Shown here piece by piece: positions 11,101 through 20,894 of a stretch of DNA of 64,000 nucleotides. The notes beneath the pieces are model-generated. The model had not been told where the DNA came from. It did not search any database and saw only the letters and a program-made list of their open reading frames with translations. The stretch's first letter is position 1, and every line of letters begins with the position of its first letter. The stretch spans positions 3,481,513-3,545,512 of the forward strand of contig CM054145.1 of the NCBI GenBank assembly GCA_028751875.1, given 5' to 3'. Source of the stretch: Rapana venosa (Eukaryota; Mollusca; Gastropoda; Neogastropoda; Muricidae). The position numbers and the translations under genes are program-made.

Positions 11101-11116
11101 ACCTGGCCTGTTGCAG

Positions 11117-12090
11117 GTGTCAGAGGGTGGACGTGAGGCGGGAGCTGCGCGACATGACCAGGGAGGAAATCGTCAAGTTCCAGCAGGCGGTGGCGCGACT
11201 GCGCCTCAACGGGGAAAGCCGCGTGTGGGAGCAGTTCCGCGACCTGCACATGACCCACCGCATGCACGCCAGCGGCGCCCCCTACTTCCTGCCCTGGCAC
11301 CGCTACTTCCTGCGACAGGTGGAGCAGAAGCTGCAGGAGGTGGACTGCAGCGTCGTCCTCCCCTACTTCGACTTCACCACGGACGTGGGCAACTTCTCCC
11401 GAGCCGTCGTCTGGCAGGCCAACCACTTTGGCGGCAACGGGGATGGCGGGCATGGCGGCTGCGTCCCTGACCACCCCTTCGGAGACCCCAAGGCCTGGCA
11501 GCCCTGCATCTCCCGCCGCTTCAACCTCAGCGTGGCGCTGCCCACGCAGGTGGAGGTGGCCATGGCGCTGGCCAGCGAGGACTTCATGGACATGAGCATG
11601 TGCCTGGAGACGGCCCTGGCCTACCTGCACGCCTTCGTGGGCGGCGACATGATCACGGCCAGCAGCCCCTACGACCCTGTCTTCTTCGCCCTGCACGCCT
11701 ATGTCGACATGCTGTACTGGAGCTGGCAGCAGCGCGGGCAGAACAAGCACCAGTTCCCCGCAGCCTACGGCAACATCCCCCTCGTCCCCTTCAACATCCC
11801 CCCCTACCAGGTCTTCGACTCGGAGAGGTCTCTGTGCGTCACCTACGCTCTGCCTTCCAAAGGGAACCCATGCAACGTGACGGAGAGCCGACCTTTCCCG
11901 CCGACAAAGCCGACAAAGCCGCGGCCTACGGTGTCTGGTCCTCAGCGCGGGGACATTCCGATATCGTCGGAGGATGAGGATGAGGTGGAGGTGGTGGACA
12001 AGGAGGAGACGGTGGAACTGGATCTGTTTGGGTACAGCCTGGATGGGTTTGATCGCAGCGGCTTTGACAGATTTGGGTACAACAGGAAAG
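11117..12090 (+). CDS. Exon 5: tyrosinase-like domain 1 and start of pentapeptide repeats
   Basis: Phase 2 in, phase 1 out, 324 residues. The tyrosinase/hemocyanin fold is clear: FRDLHMTHRMH, APYFLPWHRYFL, DCSVVLPYFDF, LAYLHAFVGGDM, SPYDPVFFALHAYVD, then a Cys-containing tail (LCVTYALP, NPCNVT). In the CuA region the His expected nine residues before the WHR His is Ser, with His two residues earlier. In CuB the first His of HxxxH is Leu, but the second and the HAYVD His remain. Copper binding is doubtful. NxS/T sites NFS, NLS and NVT are present. After an acidic linker (SSEDEDEVEVV) the G-[FY]-[DN]-x-x repeats begin: GYSLD, GFDRS, GFDRF, GYNRK. Very GC-rich compared with its introns. Confidence 0.92.
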
Positions 12091-12399
12091 GTGAGAGATG
12101 GTAATGTGCAGAGTTGGTGGTGAAGGGGGTGTGTGTGGGTTTTTGAAATGGTGTGTGTATTGCGTTTAAAATGTGATGTTTGAATGTAATTTGTGAGGGT
12201 GGGTGTTTTCTGTAAACAAAACAGATGCATACATGTGTGAGTTTGATTTTGGTGTGTTTGTTAACTGTTCTATACTAGTATACTATATGACCTAGAAATA
12301 TGTTGTATGTTGTTGTTTTTGAATAATTATGTTAACATCTTTGGCAGTGTTAACTTTTTTTTTTTTTACTGCCTTATTTTCTATAACGCTCTTGTCCTG

Positions 12400-12570
12400 T
12401 TTTTCCAGCACCCCTCATTCTAATCTCCCCGCCCCAGCCACACCCAGATTTACTTCACATCCCTTAGGCGCCCATCAGTGTCAGGTTGCCATAGGGCCAC
12501 CAGCCAGAGGGACCCTGCACTGCTGCTAAGTCACCTTGGTGGTGTTCAGTGGTGCCTGTTCTTGCGTTTA
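12400..12570 (+). repeat. Dispersed repeat E, copy 1
   Basis: Shares with 15370-15600 the ordered words 'ctccccgccccag', 'atcagtgt.aggt..ccat', 'gccacca', 'ccctgcactgctgct' and 'agtcac'. Origin unknown. Confidence 0.65.
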
Positions 12571-13559
12571 ACTTGATTTCACAATGACTTTCATGCTTCA
12601 GACAACAATATGCGTGTATGCATAGTCTTCGGTAACCGTGTGAAGTGGCAGAAGTTTCAGGAAAATATTGTAACCACTAATCAATATATAACAGGTAAGT
12701 ATGTCTTTTATTATACACCATATCATAAACAGTTCGTTCCTTTGTGGAATGATCTTTAATTGTCAGAATGCTTAAAAACTGGTTGACCAGTCATTAACGA
12801 GGAAATATTTTTCAACATAACTGAAGGGCCCAAGTGAATAAGTGAAAAAATACCTTTCATGCCTAGATATTCTTATGTACCACATGCTCCAAATCCACTC
12901 TATCTCTGTGAAGTATCACCTGTAATTCCTGATTCCTCACCTGACAGTATTGTTTAAGAACTAATTCAAGCAAGCTCAAATTAGTTAGCATGTATTTCCT
13001 GCCGAATTCTAGTCTACATGCTGGAAAGACCACTCTAAAAACTTACGTTCTAAATCCTTATGAGCTTTAATCTGAGTACCCCCATTCAATACGTAAAATA
13101 ATCTACCACTCTTCATTTCATTTTTTTCCATGACCTCGACTCCGAATAACCGATACCTTGCCATGTACAATTTAGTAATCTGTGCAGTTTTAGTTCGCAC
13201 TTTACAGTGTGTAAGTATTTGCCTTAAAAAAAATAAAATTTTAAAATGAACTCCTGCATGTCATAGCATAAAAAATAAACGCTTTGATCTAAAATACGTT
13301 TATTCAGTGTTTTGAGCATTGCATGAGAGTGATCTCCATTAATTTTGGAGTTCTTTCCCTTTAACTGTAGTCAAGGAAGCAGGCCTGTTTACTTTGGTTG
13401 ACACCCCGGAAATTTTCTGGGGTATGGCAGTCTAGTGGTTAATCATTCTTACCGTCTATCAAATGCCTCCATAAAACAGCATCTTCCTACCTCTGTGAAT
13501 GTCTTCACCTGTACACTCCTTCTCGTTCCCTCTGCTCTGCTGCAGATACCTTGTGCTTA

Positions 13560-13975
13560 AGAATACCTTGATTCAACCAATCCACCATTGGCCGTCGCTC
13601 TTTCTCTATTTCTGGTCCATCAATCTGGAATGACCTCCCTCTCTCCCTTCGCCAAAAGCCTTTTCATGACGCTTTTAAATCCAGCCTCAAGACGCATTTA
13701 TTTCAATTCTAAGGTTCTCCCCTCTTATTCCATTTCATTTTTGTCCCTGCCCTCAACCGCCAAAACCCCATCACCCTGCCGGAGTGTACAACCTTTATGT
13801 GTGTGCGTGCATGCGTGCGAGCATGTGTGTATACATTTGCATTTGTAAAAATTTTTAAAAATCTATAAATTGTAACTGGCTGCATGTGAAAGACTAGGAT
13901 GAATGAAAGCGCTTTGATTTGTTTTCTGCAAGATATAGCGCTGTATAAATTCCATGTATTATTATCATTTGTATC
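13560..13975 (+). mobile_element. LINE 3' end (CR1/L2-like), ORF2 C-terminus remnant
   Basis: The plus strand reads RRSFSISGPSIWNDLPLSLR, then FHDAFKSSLKTHLF and a stop. This is the typical C-terminal motif of CR1/L2-type elements (SxWNxLPxxLR ... FK..LKT.LF). A TG-rich stretch follows, then 'gatatagcgctgtataaatt' and ATTATTATC, the usual short-repeat tail. Only the 3' end is present. Confidence 0.8.
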
Positions 13976-14130
13976 AACTGTTCATTTTATAGTCTTCATT
14001 CCTTTATTTACTCATTGATTTATTTATCAATTCATTCATTTCTCTTTTTTGTTGTTTGCTTTTGTTGTTTTACTTTTGTTGTTGTTTACTTTTGTTGTTG
14101 TTTACGTTTGTTGTTGTTTTTTTGCTGCAG

Positions 14131-14316
14131 GTTATAACCGGGATGGCTTCAACAGGGAGGGCATTGACGTCACTGGCTTTGACCGTTACGGGTTCGATTC
14201 TGACGGCTACAGTTACGACGGGTTTAACCGCAGTGGTGTGGACCGCACGGGCAACAAAGACACGTCTGGACGATACGACCCTGATGGATATAATGCCTTC
14301 TGCTTCAACAGGAATG
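14131..14316 (+). CDS. Exon 6: pentapeptide repeats, unit 1
   Basis: Phase 1 in and out, 62 residues. Nearly pure G-[FYIV]-[DN]-x-x: GYNRD, GFNRE, GIDVT, GFDRY, GFDSD, GYSYD, GFNRS, GVDRT, then GNKDTS, GRYDPD, GYNAF, CFNRN. The regular Asp/Asn plus aromatic pattern suggests an extended repetitive structure. The DxDG-like spots (DSDG, DPDG) might bind calcium, which is a guess. Symmetric phase lets the exon be skipped without a frame change. Confidence 0.88.
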
Positions 14317-14822
14317 GTGTGTGGGTGTGCATGCGTGCGCATGTGTGTGTGTGTGTATGTGCATGCACACGTGTGTGTGTGTGTGTTTTATTCTTTAATA
14401 TCGAGGATAATGGAATAAGCACTCATGTGCTTTTTTTCATCCAGTCCCCGTGTGTATGCAGTTTTGTCAATTTTGTCATCCGTTTCCACCAGCACATGAT
14501 GGCCTACTTCCGAAAAGCGGAACAGGTTTTAATGTGCGCAAGATGTTCTGCGTTTGTTTGTACACGGGACCTCAGTTTATAGTCTCATTCCATCAAAGGA
14601 CTTTTGGGGAGAGTGGAGATTTGTTTGTTTGTATGTGTGTATGTGTGGGGGGAGGGGGTAAGTGGTGTGTGTGTCTGCATTTACTACACTTTTTGGGTTG
14701 TCATTTTCTTCTGGCATGTTTCTTGTCTGTCTTGTTTCCTTTTTCTTGCCAATTTTGATGTTTTTGAAAATGAAAAAAGCAAAAAACGAAAATTGAGCTG
14801 ATACAGTGTCTGGTTACCACAG
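14317..14822 (+). other. Intron 6 with an antisense SINE-A
   Basis: TG/CA-rich start, antisense SINE-A about 14388-14617, GT-rich sequence, acceptor taccacag. Confidence 0.8.
14388..14617 (-). repeat. SINE-A copy, head missing, antisense
   Basis: Tail 'aatatcgaggataatggaat' through middle 'tttatagtctcattcc' and 'gggagagtgga'; the tRNA-like head is absent. Confidence 0.85.
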
Positions 14823-15062
14823 GACTGAACCAGCAGGGCTACGACCAGTTTGGCTACACCGAGGACGGCTACGACGCCGACTACTGCAACTTCCACTTCC
14901 AGGGTCCCTTCGCCCCGCGTCAGTCCTCGCGCATGTTTGAGGTGCTGCAGCGCCAGAGCAAGGCCTTCCTGATGACCCTGCAGCGCACCTGCCCAGGTCT
15001 GCACAGGGTGCCGGACACCTGGCTGAGGCAGAGCTGGATCACCGAGAGGAAGATGATCGCAG
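14823..15062 (+). CDS. Exon 7: last pentapeptides and YCNF module, unit 1
   Basis: Phase 1 in and out, 80 residues. Starts GLNQQ, GYDQF, GYTED, GYDAD and leaves the repeat at YCNFHFQGPF. The following roughly 55 residues look alpha-helical (MFEVLQRQSKAFLMTLQ, TCPGLH, WLRQSWITERK). They align in order with unit 2 exon 13 after LCNFYHIGP (KIVEDKLKTLD, ICPEMS, LRNNWLYR). I do not recognise this module from a named family; within this gene it always follows the pentapeptides. Confidence 0.85.
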
Positions 15063-15369
15063 GTGTGCTGGGTGTGATGGTGGTGGTGGTGAGGGGAGTT
15101 GGGCGTTCCTCTCCTTAACATTGAGTTGGGTGGGGATGGGGAGGTGTGGGGATGGGGGGGGGGGGGGAGTCATGGTCACCCAGTATATGCACTATCTCAG
15201 TCATCACATAATTATGTCAGTTACTGTAAGATTGTAAGTACACTGGGTGAGAAGTTTGTGTGTATCATTATTTGAAAGTGCCTTATCGTATAGGTATCCA
15301 TACTCCATCTTCAGAGGAATGGTTGATTTTAAAATTTGGTTAACAGTGATTGTTTTTTTTGTTCTCATC

Positions 15370-15600
15370 TCCTGTGATATCCCTGTCCTGCTGTTCCCAT
15401 GCTACTTATTCTGAACTCACCGCCCCAGTCAAACTCAGGTTTGCTATGTCGTATCCTCAGGATCACAAGTTCATAGAGAGCTTATCAGTGTTAGGTCACC
15501 ATGAGGCCACCAAGCAGAAGAGCCCTGCACTGCTGCTGAGTCACTTGGTGTTCATTGGTGCCACAGTGCGCAAATCCAACATCACTCAGTCAAGAGTGCT
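15370..15600 (+). repeat. Dispersed repeat E, copy 2
   Basis: Same ordered words as the 12.4 kb copy and slightly longer. A short proline/serine-rich open frame over it is not supported as coding. Confidence 0.65.
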
Positions 15601-15917
15601 AAAGTCAGTGCGCCTCTTCCCAGCTGGTGCAAATCGTAGCAGGAACTAACCGCACTTAGAAAACTGTGAGGGAAAAGTCAAGTGGAGGGGCGTGGAAGTG
15701 AAAGGAAGGGGTGTGCTTATTTCAGCACTCGCCCTGGACCCTTGATTGAGTTACGCTGGATTTGCACTCTGTGGCATGCATCCAAATAATAATAAGAAGA
15801 AGAAGAAATGGAATTTGTACAGCGCTATATTTTGCAAAAACACATCAAAGCACTTGCATTCAACACACCCCTACACATACAACCAATAACAATCAACAGA
15901 GTTAACAAATTCAAATG

Positions 15918-15959
15918 TACATACACACACGCACATGCACATCCACACGCGCGCACACG

Positions 15960-15999
<40 letters not shown>

Positions 16000-16019
16000 C
16001 ACACACACAAACGCACACA

Positions 16020-16051
<32 letters not shown>
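15918..16051. repeat. (CA)n microsatellite
   Basis: Long CA run with AAACAC and GCGC interruptions. Confidence 0.95.
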
Positions 16052-16055
<4 letters not shown>

Positions 16056-16167
16056 AAGGTTATACACTTTGGCAGGGTGATTGGGAATTTCAGCTGTTGA
16101 AGGCAGGGACACATTTGAGATGAAACAGGAGAGTGTGTGTTTATTTATTTATTTATTGTTTTATTGT

Positions 16168-16370
16168 TTTATATCGAGGATAATGGAATAAGCACTCATG
16201 TGCTTTTTTACATCCAGTCCCCGTGTGTATTCGGTTTTGTAAATTCTGTCATCTGTTTCCACCGGCACACAATGGCCTACTCTTCCAAAAAGCGGAACAG
16301 GATTTAACGTGTGCGCAAGATGTTCTGCATGCGTTCGAACATGGAGCCTCGGTTTATAGTCTCATCCGAT
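16168..16370 (-). repeat. SINE-A copy, partial, antisense
   Basis: Tail and middle block present ('tatcgaggataatggaataa', 'tttatagtctcatccga'); head missing. Confidence 0.85.
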
Positions 16371-16436
16371 GTATTTGTGTGCACATGCTCGCATACACAC
16401 ACCCACGCATGCATGCGCTATCTCTTCATGTTCCAG

Positions 16437-16682
16437 GCCTGGTGACGGTCAACCTTCCCTCCAGTTTTGTCAGTGTTCCCAGCCAGCGGTTCTGCTTCAA
16501 CACCGACATGTTTCTCACTGCCTGCACCTGCAGCCAGGACATCGCCACCTGTGACAGCAATCCATGTTTAGGGGCCTCCTGCTCCGCCTTCCCAGAAGCC
16601 AAATGTCACATCGACTTCTGCGGCCGGTGCCAGGCACGATGGATTCTTGAGGGGAAGGAAGTGGATTGTTCCGTTAAAAGAG
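16437..16682 (+). CDS. Exon 8: end of helical module and Cys-rich FCGxC module, unit 1
   Basis: Phase 1 in and out, 82 residues. Reads LVTVNLPSSFVSVPSQRFCF, then TACTCSQDIATC, NPCLGASC, AKCHIDFCGRCQARWI and EVDC. The last part (PC....C......C...FCGxCxxxW......C) is a compact Cys-rich module. Unit 2 repeats it on two exons (30378 and 31648). Similar modules with an FCGxC or YCGGC core occur in invertebrate matrix proteins, as I recall them; I cannot give a family accession. Confidence 0.85.
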
Positions 16683-16717
16683 GTTGGTGGAATCATTTGT
16701 TTCGCTGCTATTTTATA

Positions 16718-16925
16718 TTTTATGATTTTATTTTTATTTTGAGAATATTGGAATCATGCATTTTTTTTATATCCAGTTCCTGTGTTCATGCTGTTTTGTC
16801 AGTTTTGGCATTCGTTCCCACCTGCACAAATGGCCTACTCTTCTGAAAGGTAGAACAGGCTTTAATCAGTGTACAAGATGTTCGTACATGGGACTTCAGT
16901 TTATAGTCTCATCTGAAGGACTTCA
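16718..16925 (-). repeat. SINE-A copy, diverged, antisense
   Basis: Recognisable from 'tatccagttcctgtgt', 'atggcctactcttct' and 'tttatagtctcatctg'. Strongly diverged. Confidence 0.7.
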
Positions 16926-17136
16926 GATATGTAAGCTGTGAAAGTCATTTACTTGGTGAGTGATGAAAATTATGTGTAGTAATAATTGACTATAAGTTGT
17001 TTTATGATGATGAATTGTACAGGGGACATTTAGAACAAAAATTGGTCTGGAATAAGGAAAATATTGCTAACAATATCATCAATCACTTTTGAGAGATGGA
17101 AGTTGCTAGGTCTTGGTGACCTTTTTTTCTCTTTTT

Positions 17137-17167
<31 letters not shown>

Positions 17168-17249
17168 GGGAAGATATTGGAGGCGGAGAGTAGAGAGGCC
17201 TTTTATATGTTTCAGTGTCCTTTTATTCTCTATTTTTTATTGTAACTTT

Positions 17250-17600
17250 CATTCTTTTATTTCCAGAATAATGGAATAATCACTCACGTACTTTTTTTTT
17301 TTTAACATCCAATTGTAAATTTTTTCATTTGTTCCCACCAGCATCACTGGCCTTTTCTTCCAAAAGGCAGAACAGGCTTTACTGTGTCTGCAAGATGTTC
17401 TGCCTGCATTTGCACATGGGACGTGTTTATATAGTTTCATTTGAAGGACTTTTGGGGGGAGTGGATTCAGCACTGATGTTAACTCCAGGGGAAAATTCCC
17501 CTTGAACAGGTTTCTTGGTCGTGGTTGGAACCTGGACTCAAACTCGGGCCTTCAGATCACAAGCGCAACATGCAACACTCTAACCACTAAGCTTTTCTGC
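17250..17600 (-). repeat. SINE-A copy, near full length, diverged, antisense
   Basis: Runs from tail 'tatttccagaataatggaat' to a head with 'tctaaccactaagc'. Box B is degenerate. Confidence 0.75.
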
Positions 17601-17912
17601 CCCACCACCCCTAGTTCTCATTATGTATATGCATGCATATTATGTGTGGATGGGGGGCGTATGTGTGTGTGTGTGTGTGTGTGTGGTCACTCACGTGCAT
17701 GCTTTCTGCCTGTGTGTGTGCATGCGTATCTCCACACGCAGGCTTCCAGGTTCATGTAGATAAGCAGCTAGCCTGCCATGCGAGTGAACGCGTTATGTGT
17801 GCATGACATAACAACGATCAAACAACTCGGCTGCAAATTGAGGAAAATGTACAAACAGACAAGCTAACTGCAGACCATGAAAACTGACTGGAAACCGTGG
17901 CAACGCGTGCAG

Positions 17913-18071
17913 ATTTCTGTCAGCCGAACCCCTGTCAGCATGGAGGGTCCTGTGAGCCGTCCATCTGGCCTGACCAGCCTGACCTCATCACCTGCATCTG
18001 CCCACCTGGCTACGACGGCCACCTGTGCCAGTACGAGGTGTTGGATGCCTGCTCCCTGCCTCTTAGCACAG
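17913..18071 (+). CDS. Exon 9: EGF-like domain, start of unit 2
   Basis: Phase 1 in and out, 53 residues. Six Cys in EGF spacing: DFCQPNPC, QHGGSC, LITCICPPGYDGHLC. The CxCPPGYxGxxC end is a standard EGF signature. The tail YEVLDACSLPLSTG carries the first Kunitz Cys, so the intron splits Kunitz 2 just after its start. NPCQH.G.C matches SPCQHSGNC of unit 1, supporting unit duplication. Confidence 0.9.
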
Positions 18072-18117
18072 GTGAGGGAAGTGAAGTTGTGTGTGGGTGG
18101 GTGTGTATGTGTGTATG

Positions 18118-18395
18118 TTCTTTCGAGCCAGAAGGCCCATAGAGCCGGAGCTTATCCCGGTTTCTGTAGCGTTAAGCGAACTGATGGTTTTTCACCACCC
18201 CTGTGACAGGACGCTAGTCTGTCGCCAGATACTTCCCCAGCAGAGCTGGTACCCACTTGTACACCTGGGTGGAGTGAGGAAAATAGGAGTAAAGTGTCTT
18301 TTCCAAGGACACAACACCGAGCCGAGCGGGGATCGAACCCGCGACCTCTGGATCACGAGTTGACCGCCTAAACCACTCGACCACGGTGCCTCCTC
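18118..18395 (-). repeat. SINE-C copy (tRNA-derived), antisense, full length
   Basis: On the minus strand it starts GGAGGCACCGTGGTCGAGTG with box A (TGGTCGAGTGG) and box B (GGTTCGATCCC). A body with 'tgtgtccttggaaaagacac' and 'gcgacagactagcgtcctgt' follows. The same element is at 49135-49415 in sense orientation. Not to be called as a tRNA gene: the tRNA-like head runs straight into the SINE body. Confidence 0.92.
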
Positions 18396-18582
18396 GTGTA
18401 TGTGTGTGGGGGGGTGTAAGTGACGTGTGTGTGAGTGAGTGTGTTGTCGTTGTTGCTTCAATTTTATGTCTTTTCACTCAAAGTGATATTAGCGTGTGTG
18501 TGTGTGAGTGAGTGAGATAGTGAGTATGAGAGAGTGATGGGTGTGTGTGCGTGTGTATTTTATTTTTTATTGTTTTTGGTCT

Positions 18583-18912
18583 TTAATATCAAGGATAATG
18601 GAATAAGCACTTATGTGCTTTTTTACATCCAGTCCCTGTGTGTATGTGGATTTGTAAATTCTGTCATCTGTTTCCACCGGCACAAAATGGCCTACTCTTC
18701 CGAAAAGCAGAACAAGATTTAACATGTGCTTAAGATGTTCTGCGTGCGTTCGCACACGGGGCCTCGGTTTATAGTCTCATCCAAAGGACTTTTGGGGAGA
18801 GTGGAGTCTGCACTGATGTTAACTTCAGAGGAAAATATCCCCTTGAACGGGAATCGAACACGGGTCGTCAGATTGTGAGCGTAATGCTCTAACCACTAGG
18901 CTATCCCGTCCC
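18583..18912 (-). repeat. SINE-A copy, full length, antisense
   Basis: Tail 'atatcaaggataatggaat' to head 'ccactaggctatcccgtc'; box A is recognisable on the minus strand, box B slightly changed. Its duplicate is at 22582-22908. Confidence 0.88.
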
Positions 18913-19071
18913 CCGTATGTATGTGTGTGTGTGTGAATGTGAATTTTGTGTGTATGTGCAGCATACATTTGCTTGCTTTCAAAGACTCTGGAATAATACT
19001 GACACACAATATCCTTGTGAAATGGAAGTGTATGAGTGTTTGTGTGCGTGCACATGACTTTAAAAAAAAAT

Positions 19072-19200
19072 TCTTTTATATCGAGGATAATGGAATAAGC
19101 ACTTATGTGCTTTTTTACATCCAGTCCCCATGTGTATGCGGTTTTGTAAATTATGTCATCTGTTCCCACCGGCACACAATAGCCTACTCTTACAAAAAGC
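19072..19200 (-). repeat. SINE-A copy, 3' part only, antisense
   Basis: Tail and 'gcacacaatagcctactctt', then an abrupt end at 'aaaaagcatgcgtgc'. The duplicate is at about 23077-23205. Confidence 0.8.
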
Positions 19201-19311
19201 ATGCGTGCATGCATGGATGCACATGTTAATTTTTGTGTAGTGTACATGTGTACACTCACTCACGTTCAAAGACTCCCAATCATGCATTCACACACCACCT
19301 TTTTTCCCCAG

Positions 19312-19519
19312 GGAAGTGTGAACAGCAAGAAAGCCGCTGGTACTACAACTACCGATCTGGAAACTGCGAAAAGTTTGTCTACACGGGTTGCCTTGGAAAC
19401 GCCAACAATTTCCAGACGGCAGAGGCGTGTGAGGCGCGGTGTGTGGTGGGGGCCTGCTGTTTCCGCGAGCCTCTCTCCTCCCGACAAGTCGTCGGTTACG
19501 ACAGCCGGGGATTCAACAA
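19312..19519 (+). CDS. Exon 10: Kunitz domain 2 and first pentapeptides
   Basis: Phase 1 in, phase 2 out. Reads GKCEQQESRWYYN, GNCEKFVYTGCLGNANNF and EACEARC, completing a six-Cys Kunitz with the first Cys on exon 9. P1 is Glu (KCE), so trypsin-type inhibition is unlikely. The shared GACC pair follows, then SSRQVVGYDSRGFNK starts the pentapeptides. Donor aacaa|gtatgt. A second, frame-broken copy lies at 23306. Confidence 0.92.
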
Positions 19520-20524
19520 GTATGTTAGGGCGAAATTGTGTGCTGCTGTTAGCCTTCGGTAGTGTTTCTGTTTAAATTTTGGCTTTACGCTTGTATGTTT
19601 GCTCACACACATATGTACACATGCATGCATGCACACACACATGCATGCACATACATGCACACTCTCACACACACACGCATGCATGCATACACACACATAC
19701 ACATACTACAGCACACGCACATACACACACACATTAACACACACACACACACACACGCACGCACACACGCACGCAAGCCTCCCATACATACTTGCATGCT
19801 CACACACAAACAAGCGCGCGCACACACATGCATACACATACAAACACACATATATACATACGCAACGCATGCACTCACGCACATTACATGCACACACTCA
19901 CACACACATACAGGCACACACATACATTACACAATTTCTCTGATATATTTACACACACACACGAGCACACACACATACACTCACACACTCACAAACGCAC
20001 ACAATTTCACTCATATACTCACACTCTCACTCATTTACACACACACACACATGAATGCACGCACACACTCATACATGCACACACATACACACACGCACGT
20101 ATATATACATACAGACACTCACACACACATGCACGCACACACACATGCACGCACGCACACGCACACACACACACACTCACTTAACCGTCTAATATCACTT
20201 TTTGGTGGAAGGACGTTAAACTGAAGAACTAACTAACGCACAGAGTCATGAATCACTGATTCTGATTTCGGTTCTTATTCACATTTAAAACCCCATCCAC
20301 CTTTCATAAAAGAATAGACCAACAATGACCAGCGGTACGAATGACATAACACAAACATACCCAGCATGCACCCTGGAGAGGGCTGGGCTCTGTCTGCCAG
20401 GTTCACCTGTCCCACCACCACCACACACTGCCTGAACCATTCCCTGCAGTGCAGTGCAGTGCCCCAACCACTGACTGCAGTGTCACCTGTGAAGAGAGAG
20501 AGAGTGGCTGGCTGGTTGTTGCAG
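19520..20524 (+). other. Intron 10: long CA-rich field and dispersed repeats
   Basis: (CA)n with GC and TA interruptions about 19604-20178; a short repeat 'cgtctaatatcactttttgg' with 'gacgttaaactgaagaa' about 20179-20235; a retroelement-like repeat about 20320-20500 (see 48.15 kb); acceptor gttgcag. Confidence 0.8.
20320..20500 (+). repeat. Dispersed repeat D (head), copy in intron 10
   Basis: Words 'cccagcatgca', 'gagggctgggctctgtctg', 'caccaccacacactgcctg' and 'gcagtgcagtgcagtgcccc' recur near 24340-24480, 30940-31015, 48155-48250 and, more diverged, 60530-60660. The best-preserved copy reads like a CPAC...H zinc motif, as at the end of some retroelement proteins. Confidence 0.7.
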
Positions 20525-20634
20525 GTATGGCTTCAGTGTGGAGGGGGTCAACGACCTCAACATCCCTGCCACTGTGGACACCGCCACCGCCACTGGCAGC
20601 AGACGATTTGATGAGCTGGGGCAGGACTGGCAGG
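20525..20634 (+). CDS. Exon 11: linker between pentapeptide blocks, unit 2
   Basis: Phase 2 in, phase 1 out. Reads KYGFSVEGVNDLNIPATVDT, then a Thr/Ala stretch, SRRFDELGQDWQ. It interrupts the pentapeptide register between GFNKY, GFSVE and the next exon's GFNRQ. No domain recognised. The duplicate at 24514 differs only by silent changes, which suggests a recent duplication or an allelic copy in the assembly. Confidence 0.85.
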
Positions 20635-20884
20635 GTACTGCTCTGGTTTTGTTGTTGTTGTTGTTGTTTTGCTGATTGTAAGGCAAACTTTCATGTTTGT
20701 GCGCACGTATGTGTGTGAATGACATGATGAAATGTAAATTTGGAAAAGTTCTCCTGTCTCTCTTAAAATTTCATAAGATGTGCAGATTGTTCTTGAAATT
20801 TCGTGTGTTGTCTTTTATAAGTGGAGATTGTGTCTTTTAAAGAAATCGATGTGGTGGTTTTTTAAATAAAAGTTTTGTGTCTTT

Positions 20885-20894
20885 AATATTGTTT
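20885..20894 (+). repeat. Target-site duplication, left copy (aatattgttt)
   Basis: Identical to 22287-22296. The empty site with a single copy is at 24869-24878. Confidence 0.9.

Larger units (their letters stand above)
6455..11116 (+). other. Intron 4, 4.7 kb: SINE-B, LINE fragment and 44-bp satellite
   Basis: Antisense SINE-B about 6520-6885; low-complexity AAAC/CAAA near 7076-7195; minus-strand LINE ORF end 7217-8203; satellite about 8330-11100, ending 16 bp before the exon. No sign of a host exon. Confidence 0.8.
12091..14130 (+). other. Intron 5: repeats and a CR1/L2-like LINE 3' end
   Basis: Contains a dispersed repeat about 12400-12560 (related to 15380-15600), unassigned AT-rich sequence 12600-13400, and a LINE 3' end about 13430-13975. 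T-rich tracts lead into the acceptor ctgcag. No host exon seen. Confidence 0.7.
15063..16436 (+). other. Intron 7: repeat E, LINE tail, CA microsatellite, SINE-A
   Basis: Poly-G near 15156-15169; repeat E copy about 15370-15600; antisense LINE 3'-end scrap about 15783-15860 ('gcgctatattttgcaaaa' inverted); (CA)n about 15918-16051; antisense SINE-A about 16168-16370. Confidence 0.75.
16683..17912 (+). other. Intron 8 with two antisense SINE-A copies
   Basis: SINE-A antisense about 16718-16925 and about 17250-17600, a T-run/G-run junction (about 17128-17170), TG-rich 17650-17720. The acceptor (cgtgcag) has a weak pyrimidine tract. Confidence 0.75.
18072..19311 (+). other. Intron 9: SINE-C, SINE-A copies, start of a 2.6-kb duplication
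   Basis: Antisense SINE-C about 18118-18395; duplicated segment begins near 18462; antisense SINE-A about 18583-18912; a second partial SINE-A about 19072-19200; acceptor ttcccca-g. Confidence 0.8.

Noticed and set aside
11052..12230. 392-residue minus-strand open frame opposite the tyrosinase exon
   Set aside because: It is the GC-rich antisense shadow of exon 5, which has clear domain motifs on the plus strand.
19562..20224. 220-residue Thr/His-rich and matching Cys/Val-rich frames in CA tracts (also 23.6-24.2, 31.4 and 58 kb)
   Set aside because: Direct translation of CA/TG microsatellites.
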